This document shows positions 1-8,204 of a DNA stretch of 64,000 nucleotides, one piece after another; within the stretch, counting starts at the first letter, position 1, and each line of letters begins with the position of its first letter. The DNA comes from Pseudonocardia sp. EC080619-01 (lineage in GTDB: Bacteria > Actinomycetota > Actinomycetes > Mycobacteriales > Pseudonocardiaceae): the NCBI RefSeq assembly GCF_001420995.1, contig NZ_CP012185.1, positions 62,001-126,000 on the forward strand. Direction: 5' to 3'. The position numbers were made by a program, and so were the translations under genes. Under the pieces are notes generated by a model that searched no databases, was not told the origin of the DNA, and was given only the letters and a program-made list of their open reading frames with translations.

Positions 1-738
1 CACCCGGGAGTACCCGCCCGCCATGGTCTGCACGATCTGTCCGCTGGTGCTGCACTCCTCGCTGACCAGATAGGCCACGCCGGGCGAGACGAGCTCGGCG
101 GTGAGGTAGCGGTCCAACGCCGGCGGGTTGAGACCAGCGGTCATGCGGGTGGCGGCTCCCGGCGAGATCGCGTTGATCAGCACGTTGTTGCGGGCGCCCT
201 CGATCGCCAGGCTGTTCATCAGTCCGACCATGCCCAGCTTCGCGGTGCCATAGGCGCTCTGTCCGAGGTTGCCGTTCGTTCCCGCGATGGACGTGGTCAC
301 GACGATCCGTCCGTACTTGGCCTCGTTCATGTGCGGCCACGCGGCGTGGGTGCAGTAGACCGTGCCCAGAAGGTGGACGCCCAGGACGGTCGTGAAGTCC
401 TCGAGCGGCTGCTTCTTGAACGTGCGGTCCCGGAGGATCCCGGCGTTGTTCACCAGGATGTCGATCTTGCCGAAGTGGTCGAGGGCCGTCTGCACGATCT
501 GTCGGGCCCCGACCGGGTCAGCGACACTGTCGTGATTGGCCACGGCCTCGCCGCCCGCCTTCTCGATCTCGGCGACGACCAGGTCGGCCGCAGTCGCATC
601 CGCACCCTCGCCCGCGACCGCTCCTCCGAGGTCGTTGACCACGACCCGAGCCCCGCGGGACGCGAGGAGTAACGCATGCGAGCGGCCCAGACCGCCACCC
701 GCGCCCGTGACGACTGCCACACGACCGGCGAAATCCAT
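1..738 (-). CDS. SDR family oxidoreductase, partial (3' end outside window)
   Basis: Short-chain dehydrogenase/reductase; 246 codons are visible and the C-terminus lies beyond the left edge. The protein starts MDFAGRVAVVTGAGGGLGRS, giving the TGxxxGxG NAD(P)-binding loop. It continues with VNNAGIL, the TTS segment and YGTAK, the catalytic Ser/Tyr/Lys set. A long N-terminal part with NDLGGAVAGEGADAT resembles the 3-hydroxyacyl-CoA dehydrogenase SDRs of peroxisomal multifunctional-enzyme type, so a beta-oxidation step is plausible but inferred. It is transcribed divergently from the gene at 1058, and the shared upstream region carries two copies of the regulon operator. Substrate unknown. Confidence 0.9.
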   Translation of the reverse strand, partial: MDFAGRVAVVTGAGGGLGRSHALLLASRGARVVVNDLGGAVAGEGADATAADLVVAEIEKAGGEAVANHDSVADPVGARQIVQTALDHFGKIDILVNNAGILRDRTFKKQPLEDFTTVLGVHLLGTVYCTHAAWPHMNEAKYGRIVVTTSIAGTNGNLGQSAYGTAKLGMVGLMNSLAIEGARNNVLINAISPGAATRMTAGLNPPALDRYLTAELVSPGVAYLVSEECSTSGQIVQTMAGGYSRV

Positions 739-1057
739 TCCGAACTTCCTCTCTGAAGTACCCGGCCGCGCCGCTCGCAGCGGCGACCCCGGCACGACCA
801 AGACCCCAGTCGACCGACCGAGCGGACGACATCTTCGACGGATCGACCCTCACACCCGGCGGCGCCCAGTCAGGGGGACAGTGCGTTTACTGAGGCCGCT
901 GGGGTCGAGAGGAATGAAAGCAGGCCGGGACAACCCAGTCAACCGACTGGTCGGACGAGCGTTCCCCGTCGCCACTTTCTACGTGACATCGCACCCCAGT
1001 CGGGCTTAATCTAGTTCTGGTTAAAGCACTTCACGGCTCGCGACGAAGGGAGCACGG
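739..1057. promoter_or_regulatory. divergent promoter region with two TetR-type operator copies
   Basis: This 319-bp gap holds no gene. Two near-palindromes match the motif repeated through the first 30 kb: ccgaccgagcgg at 814-825 (10 of 12 to CCGACCGGTCGG) and ccgactggtcgg at 943-954 (11 of 12). The first lies 76 bp upstream of the leftward SDR, the second about 100 bp upstream of the rightward gene. A TAATCT stretch near 1007 could be a -10 box for the rightward gene. Binding by one of the two TetR proteins in the window is inferred. Confidence 0.6.
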
Positions 1058-2110
1058 ATGCGACGAAAGCTGACGACCAGGGACGGCGACGCGCTCACCC
1101 GGACCCGGGATGCTGCCGTCGGCCCCGGTTGGTTCGACCGCTTCTACGTCAATGCGCACGCAGACACGGCCGCGCCCTTCGTGATGCTCGGTGCCGGCGT
1201 CTATCCGGCCGAGGGTCTCGTCGACGGCTACGCCTCAATCGTCACCGAGACCGAGCAGATCAACCTGCGGGTCTCGAGTGCCGCCGACCCAGCGGATCTG
1301 CCGAACGCCGTGGGCCCGCTGTCCTGGGAGACCGTCGAACCGCTCCGATCCTGGCGAATCCGATTGGGAGACAACCCGTCCGGAATGACCGCCGACCTCA
1401 CCTGGACTGCTCGGACCGCACCGTGGGAGTGCGCGGAGGTGGTTCTGCCCGGCGGCGACGGCTCCTTGCTGGCCTTCGACCACGCCTTCCAGTCCGGCAC
1501 CCATGAGGGTTGGGTGGAGGTCGACGGGACCCGCCACGAGGTGCGCGGCTGGACCGGGCAGCGGGACCGCTCTCGCGGTCGTAGACCGGCAACTGCCGGT
1601 CAGGGGGTGCACCTCTGGGTGCAAGCGCAGTTCCCAGACGAGTGTGTGGCCTTCATGTACGACCTCGACCGCTCCAACCAACCCACCCTGCTCGACGGCG
1701 CCGTGCTCGGCACTGACGGCGGAGTGGACCCGATCGTGGCCGTAGGGCACGACCTGGGGTTCGACACCGACCTCGAAGCCCGCCCCGCACGCCTGGACCT
1801 TCGTACCGAGCGGGGCAGACGGCTCGGGCTACGAGTGGACCCCACGGTGCGTCGCGGAGGCTTCCTGGCCGCAGCAGGCTACGGCTCGTTCCACGGACGC
1901 GACCACGGCCCGTCTCACCTCGAGCACGACCGCTGGGACCTCCACGCCGCTGACCGGGTGCCGCGCGCACTGGGCTACCCGCTGACCGACCGGCTCGCCA
2001 AGTTCGTGTGCGAGGAGGACGGGACCTCGCGGACCGGCTCTGGCGTCTACGAGTTCGCCCACACCCGCAGCCCCGCCTACCGCTACGAGCCGGCCGCGGT
2101 GTCGGGATGA
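1058..2110 (+). CDS. uncharacterised CrtC/AttH-like protein (DUF7064/7065-type)
   Basis: A 350-residue soluble protein with no signal peptide or membrane segment. Its pattern (paired beta-rich halves, an N-terminal GWFDRFYVNAHADTA stretch, GAGVYPAEGLVDGYASIV, a later WVQAQFPDE and a C-terminal YEFAHT) resembles the hydroxyneurosporene-synthase/AttH-like proteins labelled DUF7064/DUF7065. I recall the family only from general knowledge. Such genes often sit beside aminoglycoside-phosphotransferase-like genes in actinobacterial lipid or terpenoid catabolic clusters, and that is the arrangement here. The stop overlaps the next start by 4 bp (ATGA), so the two are co-translated. Reaction unknown. 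Confidence 0.75.
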   Translation: MRRKLTTRDGDALTRTRDAAVGPGWFDRFYVNAHADTAAPFVMLGAGVYPAEGLVDGYASIVTETEQINLRVSSAADPADLPNAVGPLSWETVEPLRSWRIRLGDNPSGMTADLTWTARTAPWECAEVVLPGGDGSLLAFDHAFQSGTHEGWVEVDGTRHEVRGWTGQRDRSRGRRPATAGQGVHLWVQAQFPDECVAFMYDLDRSNQPTLLDGAVLGTDGGVDPIVAVGHDLGFDTDLEARPARLDLRTERGRRLGLRVDPTVRRGGFLAAAGYGSFHGRDHGPSHLEHDRWDLHAADRVPRALGYPLTDRLAKFVCEEDGTSRTGSGVYEFAHTRSPAYRYEPAAVSG

Positions 2111-3141
2111 CCGCACGGCCCCACCCGCCCGTCACCGAGCGCCGCTCGGTCGACCCCTCCGTCCTCCGCGCGTGGCTGGGAGCACGCTCGGTCTCTCTCG
2201 GTCCCGCGCCCGCAACCGGCTGGTCCGCCGAGACGATCGTGTTCGAAGCGGACGGCAGGCGGCTCGTGCTGCGGGCGGCCCCACACACGGCGGGGATGTT
2301 CGCCGAGCACGACCTGAGCACCCAGGTGCGCTGCCTGCACCACGTTCGCGCGCACGGGCTGCCCGCCCCAGAAGTCGTCGCCGTTGACTTGGACGGCGAC
2401 CACCTGGGCCGGCCCGCGTACGTGATGGCCCACGTCGCCGGACGGGTCCCCCCTGACGGTCGACCCCCCTTCACCCGTGCCGGCTTCCTCCACGACGCGA
2501 CCCACGCTCAGCAGCGCACCTTCGGCGACGACCTGGTGGACCGCATCGCCGCGATCCACCGGCTGCCCGCGCTGGAGCTGCCCATCGGCCCGACTCCGGC
2601 CGATCACCTCGATTGGCTCGCCGACCGGGAGGCGGAGGCGGCGCACACGGGCGGCGCGACCAGGTCCGCTGTGGCGGACGCCGCGGCCGAGGCGACGACC
2701 GTGCTGCGCGACACCACGCCCCCGCCAACGGGCGCTCCCGCCATCCTCTGGGGAGATGCGCGCCCGTCGAACACGATCGTCGGGGCGGACTTCCGGGTCG
2801 TCGCGCTGCTGGACTGGGAGCTCGCCGGCTGGGGAGCCCCGGAGTTCGACGTGGCCTGGCTCAACGAGATGAACCGGATGCGTGCGGCGAAGGTGCTCGA
2901 CCCGGTGCTCCCCGGCCTCCCCACCGAGCAGGACGTCTGGGACCGCTGGGCGACCGCCGTAGGCAGGGCTCCACGGTCGGTCGCCTGGCACCGGCTCTAC
3001 GCGGCGCATCGCATCGCAGTGCTGATGGACCTGCACCTGTCCGAGCGGGTACGCCACGGCGAACTCCCCGCCGACGCCCCGGTCCGTTCGGACAACCGTG
3101 CGCGGCGCCGAGTCGCCGCGCTCCTGGCCGAGATCGTCTGA
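2107..3141 (+). CDS. phosphotransferase family protein (APH/ACAD10-like kinase)
   Basis: A 344-residue protein of the aminoglycoside phosphotransferase/choline kinase fold. The catalytic loop is LWGDARPSN (D then N four residues on, the Brenner motif with W in place of H), followed by LLDWELAGWGAPEFDVAWL as the metal-binding segment. Relatives include the kinase part of ACAD10/11, which phosphorylates 4-hydroxyacyl-CoAs, so action on a hydroxylated acyl intermediate is a reasonable inference in this catabolic setting. The ATG at 2107 is chosen because it overlaps the upstream stop as ATGA. A Shine-Dalgarno for the next gene follows 3 bp after the stop. Confidence 0.85.
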   Translation: MTARPHPPVTERRSVDPSVLRAWLGARSVSLGPAPATGWSAETIVFEADGRRLVLRAAPHTAGMFAEHDLSTQVRCLHHVRAHGLPAPEVVAVDLDGDHLGRPAYVMAHVAGRVPPDGRPPFTRAGFLHDATHAQQRTFGDDLVDRIAAIHRLPALELPIGPTPADHLDWLADREAEAAHTGGATRSAVADAAAEATTVLRDTTPPPTGAPAILWGDARPSNTIVGADFRVVALLDWELAGWGAPEFDVAWLNEMNRMRAAKVLDPVLPGLPTEQDVWDRWATAVGRAPRSVAWHRLYAAHRIAVLMDLHLSERVRHGELPADAPVRSDNRARRRVAALLAEIV

Positions 3142-3158
3142 GTCACCAGGAGAACCCG

Positions 3159-4703
3159 ATGAGACTCACCCAGGGCCTGCAGCGCGCCGTCCAGTTCCGA
3201 CCCCGGCAGACGGCCACGGTGTTTCGCGGACGGACGCGCACCTGGTCGGAGTTCGGACAGCGCGTACGGCGCGGCGCCGGAGCACTGCGCGAGCGCGCGG
3301 TGTCCGCAGGTGATCGTGTCGTCGTGATCGCGGCGAACAGCGACGACTACGCGGAGCTGCTCTACGCCGTCGCGTGGGCCGGCGGAGTAGGGGTCCCGCT
3401 GAACACCCGATGGTCGGTGCGCGAGCTCGCGGATGCCGTCGCCGACAGCAGGCCGCGGGTGATCGCCGTCGACGAGTCGTTCGCCGACATCGTGGCGGAG
3501 CTTGTGGTGGGACTCGCCGAGGCGCCCGCCGTGCTCGGTCTCGGTCTCGCAGAGGTCGGCGAATCCTGGTCGGCCGCAGTCGAGTCGGGCACCGGCTGCT
3601 CGGAGTCCGAGCGATCCGACGACGACCTCGCATTGATCTGCTACACCGGCGGCACCACCGGCTCCGCCAAGGGCGTGATGCTGTCGCACCGCAACCTCGT
3701 GTCCTGCTCGCTCATGTGGATCTCGACGTTGCGTTTCGACGAACAGACGCGCTACCTACACTCCCCCGGCTTCTTCCACATGGCCGGTGCGGCGCCGCTG
3801 TTCGCGCTGACCCTCGCCGCCGGTACGCACGTCATCGTGCCGAAGTTCGACGCTGCCGATGTCCTGAACACCATCGAGACCGAGCGGGTGAACTACTGCC
3901 TCTTCGTCCCGACGATGATCACGATGCTGATGAATCACGAGGACTTCGCCCACCGTGACCTCTCCAGCGTGCGAGACATCGAGTACGGCGCCTCCCCGAT
4001 GCCCGAGGCCTTGCTTCGACGGGTGATGCACGAGCTACCCGAGTGGCGACTCGTACAAGGCTACGGCTGCACCGAGGCAACCGCGCTGGTCACCGCGCTG
4101 CCCCAGCGGTACCACGTGCTCGACGGGCCGTGGTCGGGCAAGCTGCAGACCGCCGGCCGGGCGGCCGCAGGGGTCGAGGTGCGCATCGTCGACCCCGACG
4201 GCATCGAACTACCTCGAGGCGAGGTCGGCGAGATCGCCGTCCGTGGCCCCGTGGTGATGCTCGGCTACTGGGACAAGCCCGCGGAGACCACCGCAGCACT
4301 GCGGGCGGGCTGGCTACACACCGGCGACGGCGCGCGAATGGACGACGAGGGCTTCGTGACGATCGTCGACCGGCTGAAGGACATGATCGTCAGCGGTGGC
4401 GAGAACATCTACTCCGGCGAGGTCGAGCAGGCGATCCACACCGACACCCGCGTGGCGGAGTGCGCCGTCATCGGCATCCCGGACGAACACTGGGGCGAAG
4501 CGGTGCACGCCGTCGTCGTGCCGCGGACCGGGGCGGACCTGACCGGGAACGAGGTGATCGCGCACTGCCACACACTGATCGCCGGATACAAGTGCCCCCG
4601 ATCAGTCGAGATCCGCGCCGAACCACTACCTCTCACCGGTGCCGGGAAAATCATGAAACCGGCACTGCGCGCCCCCTTCTGGACAACGAGTGCCACGCGC
4701 TGA
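3159..4703 (+). CDS. AMP-dependent acyl-CoA synthetase (FadD-like)
   Basis: A 514-residue adenylate-forming ligase that would activate a carboxylic acid to its CoA thioester. Motifs in order: CYTGGTTGSAKGVMLSH (P-loop, about residues 161-177), QGYGCTEA, HTGDGARMDDEGFVTIVDR, KDMIVSGGENIYSGEVE and the C-terminal lysine motif TGAGKIMKPALR. The start at 3159 is preceded by AGGAG at about 3148 and follows the kinase gene by 17 bp, so genes from 1058 to 5306 look like one operon. The acyl substrate cannot be read from the sequence; medium-chain or cyclic acids are typical of this branch. Confidence 0.93.
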   Translation: MRLTQGLQRAVQFRPRQTATVFRGRTRTWSEFGQRVRRGAGALRERAVSAGDRVVVIAANSDDYAELLYAVAWAGGVGVPLNTRWSVRELADAVADSRPRVIAVDESFADIVAELVVGLAEAPAVLGLGLAEVGESWSAAVESGTGCSESERSDDDLALICYTGGTTGSAKGVMLSHRNLVSCSLMWISTLRFDEQTRYLHSPGFFHMAGAAPLFALTLAAGTHVIVPKFDAADVLNTIETERVNYCLFVPTMITMLMNHEDFAHRDLSSVRDIEYGASPMPEALLRRVMHELPEWRLVQGYGCTEATALVTALPQRYHVLDGPWSGKLQTAGRAAAGVEVRIVDPDGIELPRGEVGEIAVRGPVVMLGYWDKPAETTAALRAGWLHTGDGARMDDEGFVTIVDRLKDMIVSGGENIYSGEVEQAIHTDTRVAECAVIGIPDEHWGEAVHAVVVPRTGADLTGNEVIAHCHTLIAGYKCPRSVEIRAEPLPLTGAGKIMKPALRAPFWTTSATR

Positions 4704-4712
4704 GGAGTGCCG

Positions 4713-5306
4713 ATGGACGCCGTACCCGCCACCGCGGACCTGGCCCGATTCGAGGCCCAGATGCGAGGCACCGAGCCCGCCGATCCACACTTCGTCGAGG
4801 CCTTCAACGCCGCCGTGGTGGCCGAGCTACGCGCTCACGGTCAAGTCCGTGGCGATACGTCGGGCAGAACCCGCCTCGTCCTCGCCGTGCACGGCAGGCG
4901 CACCGGGCGGTTACGGGCGGTCCCCGTCTCCTATCTCGTGGTCGACGGCAGGCTGCTCGTGGTCGCGTCGCGCGGCGGCGCGGACAGACACCCGCAGTGG
5001 TATTGCAACCTGCTCGCCCACCCGTGGGTGACCGTCGAGCTCAACGGCCGCACCGTCCCGGCAAAGGCCCGGCCGACGTCCGGGACCGACCGGGCGGCGC
5101 TGTTCGCGCGAATCACTGCACTCGCGCCGCACTTCGCCGAATACCGGTCACGGACCACGCGGGAGCTGCCCGTGGTCGAACTCGTCGGGGTGACCCTCAC
5201 CCCCGACGAGCTGACTGGGGCGGCACCGAGTCAACCAGCCGTGCGGGTACCGTCCACAGACAGTGTCGTGCCGCTGACGAACGCCGACTCGGACCCCACC
5301 AGGTAG
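4713..5306 (+). CDS. deazaflavin (F420)-dependent nitroreductase family protein
   Basis: A 197-residue protein of the Ddn/FDOR-A type. The core HGRRTGRLRAVPVSYLVVDG, then VVASRGGADRHPQWYCNLLAHPWVTVEL, matches the family's phosphate-binding and F420-contact signature (GGxxxPxWxxNLxxxP). Members reduce nitro groups, quinones or activated C=C bonds with F420H2. The ATG at 4713 is chosen because GAGGAG lies 5 bp upstream and overlaps the previous stop. The C-terminus after about residue 165 (VTLTPDEL) is longer than usual and its last 76 bp overlap the convergent SDR gene, so the tail may be dispensable. Confidence 0.85.
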   Translation: MDAVPATADLARFEAQMRGTEPADPHFVEAFNAAVVAELRAHGQVRGDTSGRTRLVLAVHGRRTGRLRAVPVSYLVVDGRLLVVASRGGADRHPQWYCNLLAHPWVTVELNGRTVPAKARPTSGTDRAALFARITALAPHFAEYRSRTTRELPVVELVGVTLTPDELTGAAPSQPAVRVPSTDSVVPLTNADSDPTR

Positions 5307-6001
5307 CCGATCGCCTGGGCGACATCACGTGGGGTCGCCTTGCGTCCCATGCGCTCGGTCGAGGTTCCTGCCGAACCCCGCAATGCGCGTTGCTGTTCAA
5401 GCGAGCTGATCATCCTGCCCTCGACGCCGCTGGGACACACGGCATTGACCCTGATGGCCCGGTCCGCAACCTCGAGTGCTGCCACTTTCGTCAGCCCGAT
5501 GACCGCGTGCTTCGACGCCACGTAGGCGGCCATCCCAGGTGACCCACGCAGGCCTCCCGAACTGGCGGTGTTGACCACCGAACCGCCCTCTGCCATCAAC
5601 GGCAGCACAGCCGAGAGCCCGAGGAACACCCCGCGGACGTTGACCGCCATGACCGCGTCGAAGTCGGCGACGGTCATCGCCCCCAGCGGCGCGATCCGAC
5701 CCTCGACGCCGGCGTTGTTGACGAACCCGGCAATCGTGCCGCCGCCCAGGTCGGCCGCCGCCGCGGCATAGGCCTCGACCTGCGCGAAGTCGGTCACATC
5801 CGCCGCGATCGCGGTGCCCTGCCCACCCGCCTCCCCGATCGCCTGCGCCGTGCGCTCGGCCGCACCCGGGTCCAGGTCAACCGCGACCACATGGGCACCT
5901 CGCTCCGACAGGAGCAGTGCTGCGGCCCGCCCGATGTCACCACCCGCACCGGTCACCACGACCACGCCGCCAAGGCCGCCACGGCCGCCGCGCTCGCTCA
6001 T
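5231..6001 (-). CDS. SDR family oxidoreductase
   Basis: A 256-residue NAD(P)-dependent dehydrogenase. It shows VVTGAGGDIGRA near the N-terminus, FVNNAGVEG, NTASSGG with the catalytic serine, YVASKHAVIGL with Tyr and Lys, and FVSGTTLSVDG at the end. An aspartate (VAVDLD) after beta-2 suggests NAD(H) preference. It is the last gene of the leftward operon that begins at 10655. The ATG overlaps the upstream stop as ATGA. Its 3' end overlaps the convergent deazaflavin reductase gene by 76 bp. Confidence 0.92.
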   Translation of the reverse strand: MSERGGRGGLGGVVVVTGAGGDIGRAAALLLSERGAHVVAVDLDPGAAERTAQAIGEAGGQGTAIAADVTDFAQVEAYAAAAADLGGGTIAGFVNNAGVEGRIAPLGAMTVADFDAVMAVNVRGVFLGLSAVLPLMAEGGSVVNTASSGGLRGSPGMAAYVASKHAVIGLTKVAALEVADRAIRVNAVCPSGVEGRMISSLEQQRALRGSAGTSTERMGRKATPRDVAQAIGYLVGSESAFVSGTTLSVDGTRTAG

Positions 6002-6438
6002 GTTCCTTCCCTCCCTCTCCCGACGAGACGTCCACGCCTGCGTCGACGAGACCCCGTGACCGGCCCTACCCCCACGTCCGACGGACGCCGCCATCTCTGT
6101 GCCGCGGTGGTGGCGCGCAGGCCCAGCGCTCGACGACCGATCAGTACCTCCGCCACCGCCTCCACCACCACGTCCGTCTCCGCCTTCGGTTCACCGATGA
6201 CGACGTGCAGCCGGCGCGCAGCCCACCCTTGCCCGTCGCCCGCGACGGCTCTGTGTCTGCACTCCTCGCCGGTCAGGCCGAGTGCCTGCACGAATGCAGG
6301 CACCCCAAGCCGCACACCCTGTCTCGGCGAGAAGGATCGTCCGAAGCGGCGCCACCGAGTCACGCCGCGCCGTTCATCGTCGTCGGCGAGCCCCCGGCAC
6401 CATCTCCGATACCGGTCGAATCCCGACCACCACCTCAC
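5998..6438 (-). CDS. hypothetical protein, translationally coupled on both sides
   Basis: A 146-residue frame that fits exactly between two genes of the operon. It starts GTG in a GTGA overlap with the hydrolase stop (6435-6438) and stops in an ATGA overlap with the SDR start (5998-6001). Codons in the middle (VRLGVPAFVQALGLTGEE; RRLHVVIGEPKAETDVV) have high third-position G/C. The N-terminus is rich in Arg and Trp and the C-terminus is very basic. I recognise no family, catalytic motif, signal peptide or membrane segment. The double coupling is the main reason to call it a gene. Confidence 0.55.
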   Translation of the reverse strand: MRWWSGFDRYRRWCRGLADDDERRGVTRWRRFGRSFSPRQGVRLGVPAFVQALGLTGEECRHRAVAGDGQGWAARRLHVVIGEPKAETDVVVEAVAEVLIGRRALGLRATTAAQRWRRPSDVGVGPVTGSRRRRRGRLVGRGREGT

Positions 6439-7256
6439 GGGGGGTCGAGAGCCTCGACGAAGTCCCGGATCGCCGACGTGACCTGCTCGGGATGGCTCAG
6501 ATTGGCGGCATGCGGTGCTCCCTCGATCAGAACAAGTCCGCGGCAGTCGCTCAGCCCGCCGGCCAAAGCCCGAGCCCGCTCCAACGGTGTCGACGCATCC
6601 GCCGTCCCGTGGATCACCAGCGAGGGCGGGACGATCTCGGGCAGCCGGTCGGTGAAGTCTTCCCGCCCAACAAGGGTGCGCACGGCCTCCTGGAAGCCGG
6701 CAGGATCCGCCGCCCGCCAGCGATCCTTCCAGTGCTCGTGGTCCACCCCAGGTCCGAGGATCAACCCAGCGACATAGTCGAGAACCTCATCCGATGGGCC
6801 ATCGGCAGCCCAGTCCTCGGTGAGCCGGGTGAAACGCAGCCCGCTGTCCCTGGCCAAGCTGCCCGCTTGCGTGTCGAGGAAGACGAGCCCGGCAAAACGC
6901 TCGGGGGCAAGCACGGCGGCCCGCTGGGCCAAGATCCCGCCCTGGCTCATGCCCACGTGCACCACGCGCTCGATCCCGAGGTGGTCCAACACAGCCAGAA
7001 GGTCGCGCGCCGAGTCCCAGAACGTGAACGGGCCCACCGACACCGTTTCGCCGTGACCACGTTCGTCCCAGCTCACGCAGCGGTGGCGAGCAGACAAGGC
7101 CTCGACCTGGGGCCTGAACATCGTGCGATCCATGAACAAGCCGTGGGAGAACACGATCGGCAGTGCCCCGCCGCTCACCTCTCCTGAGTCCTCGAAGGCG
7201 AGGACGATGTTGCCATCGAACGGTAACGTCACCACGGGCTCACCTCGTTCGGTCAT
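6435..7256 (-). CDS. alpha/beta hydrolase
   Basis: A 273-residue alpha/beta-hydrolase-fold enzyme. It shows the oxyanion segment FSHGLFMDRTMF, WDERGHGET, and the nucleophile elbow GMSQGG. An acidic residue in VIHGTADASTP and a histidine in IEGAPHAANL complete the triad. Similar proteins open enol-lactones (3-oxoadipate enol-lactonase) or cleave esters. The neighbours, an SMP-30 protein and an MBL-fold lactonase candidate, make ester or lactone hydrolysis the likeliest role. The ATG at 7256 is preferred; an alternative lies at 7298. The 162 bp upstream, to the thioesterase stop, show no gene. Confidence 0.9.
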   Translation of the reverse strand: MTERGEPVVTLPFDGNIVLAFEDSGEVSGGALPIVFSHGLFMDRTMFRPQVEALSARHRCVSWDERGHGETVSVGPFTFWDSARDLLAVLDHLGIERVVHVGMSQGGILAQRAAVLAPERFAGLVFLDTQAGSLARDSGLRFTRLTEDWAADGPSDEVLDYVAGLILGPGVDHEHWKDRWRAADPAGFQEAVRTLVGREDFTDRLPEIVPPSLVIHGTADASTPLERARALAGGLSDCRGLVLIEGAPHAANLSHPEQVTSAIRDFVEALDPP

Positions 7257-7418
7257 GTTCGAGCGTCCTATCGGGGAAACAACATCAGCGCTCACCACCT
7301 GGCCCGGGGCGCACCGGCGAAGAATCGCCAGCAGTCAGCTCGACACGACCTTCCGCTGGGTACGCCGGAATCCCGCCGTGCCGCCGCAAGCCCCCAGGGC
7401 GCCACGGCTGCGCACCGC

Positions 7419-8204
7419 TCACGCGATCTCGTCCAGATCCGACGGCCCGAACAGAGCACACGCCTGCCTCGCATCCAGCACGACGAAGCGGCCCTCCGCC
7501 TCCGCCAACACGACGCCCGGCTCGGACTCGCACTCGACCGTGCCGCGCAGGGTGAGGTGTCTGCCCGCGACGGCCTCCGTGGAGCCCGTGATCAGGAGAG
7601 GGACCCGCAACGGGACCGGAGCCCGATACCGGACGTTCAGCTTGCTGGTGACCACGGGTCGGGCGACCGAGCTGGCGACCCGACCGAGGATGTCGTCGAG
7701 CAGTGCCGCGATGACGCCGCCGTGCGCGTAGGTGAGCGGGCCCTCATAGGCGAGGCCGAGGACCGCCCGACCGACGCAACAACTCGAATCACTCGACCGA
7801 GGATCGAGCAGCATCGGCGGGGCCAACGGGCTGGCAAGCCCTGTCACCGGGTTGAACACCCGTATCCGGCCGGCGGGGTCGTCGACGACAGCAGGCTCGT
7901 CCACCGCCCGCTGGACGGCACCGAGCTGATCGGTCACCGCTCGGACCGATTCTGCCGCCGAGGCGAGTACCTCCTCCGGCACCTCCGACCCGACGAACGC
8001 CTCCGCCAGCTCGCGGATCGCGCCGCCGAGGCTGGTCACAACCTCCCGGCGCACCGCAGTGCGGTCCGGCACCCCGTCCGACAACTCGGCCCGCTCGCTC
8101 CCGACCGTCCCGGATGACCCGCTCGAGAATCCCAGGCCGGCCGTCGTGCATCGCACGACGTGCTCCGCGTGACTGCCCGACTCGGGCAATGCTCGCTCAG
8201 TCAT
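7419..8204 (-). CDS. PaaI-family hotdog thioesterase
   Basis: A 261-residue protein. The C-terminal half carries a hotdog domain with YEGPLTYAHGGVIAALLDDILG, where HGG and the aspartate six residues on are the PaaI-type catalytic signature. VTSKLNVRYRAPVPL and GRFVVLD follow. About 110 N-terminal residues form an uncharacterised extension, as in some actinobacterial thioesterases of catabolic clusters. It probably hydrolyses an acyl- or aryl-CoA. The ATG at 8204 overlaps the upstream gene by 8 bp, placing it inside the 10655-5231 operon. Confidence 0.88.
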   Translation of the reverse strand: MTERALPESGSHAEHVVRCTTAGLGFSSGSSGTVGSERAELSDGVPDRTAVRREVVTSLGGAIRELAEAFVGSEVPEEVLASAAESVRAVTDQLGAVQRAVDEPAVVDDPAGRIRVFNPVTGLASPLAPPMLLDPRSSDSSCCVGRAVLGLAYEGPLTYAHGGVIAALLDDILGRVASSVARPVVTSKLNVRYRAPVPLRVPLLITGSTEAVAGRHLTLRGTVECESEPGVVLAEAEGRFVVLDARQACALFGPSDLDEIA

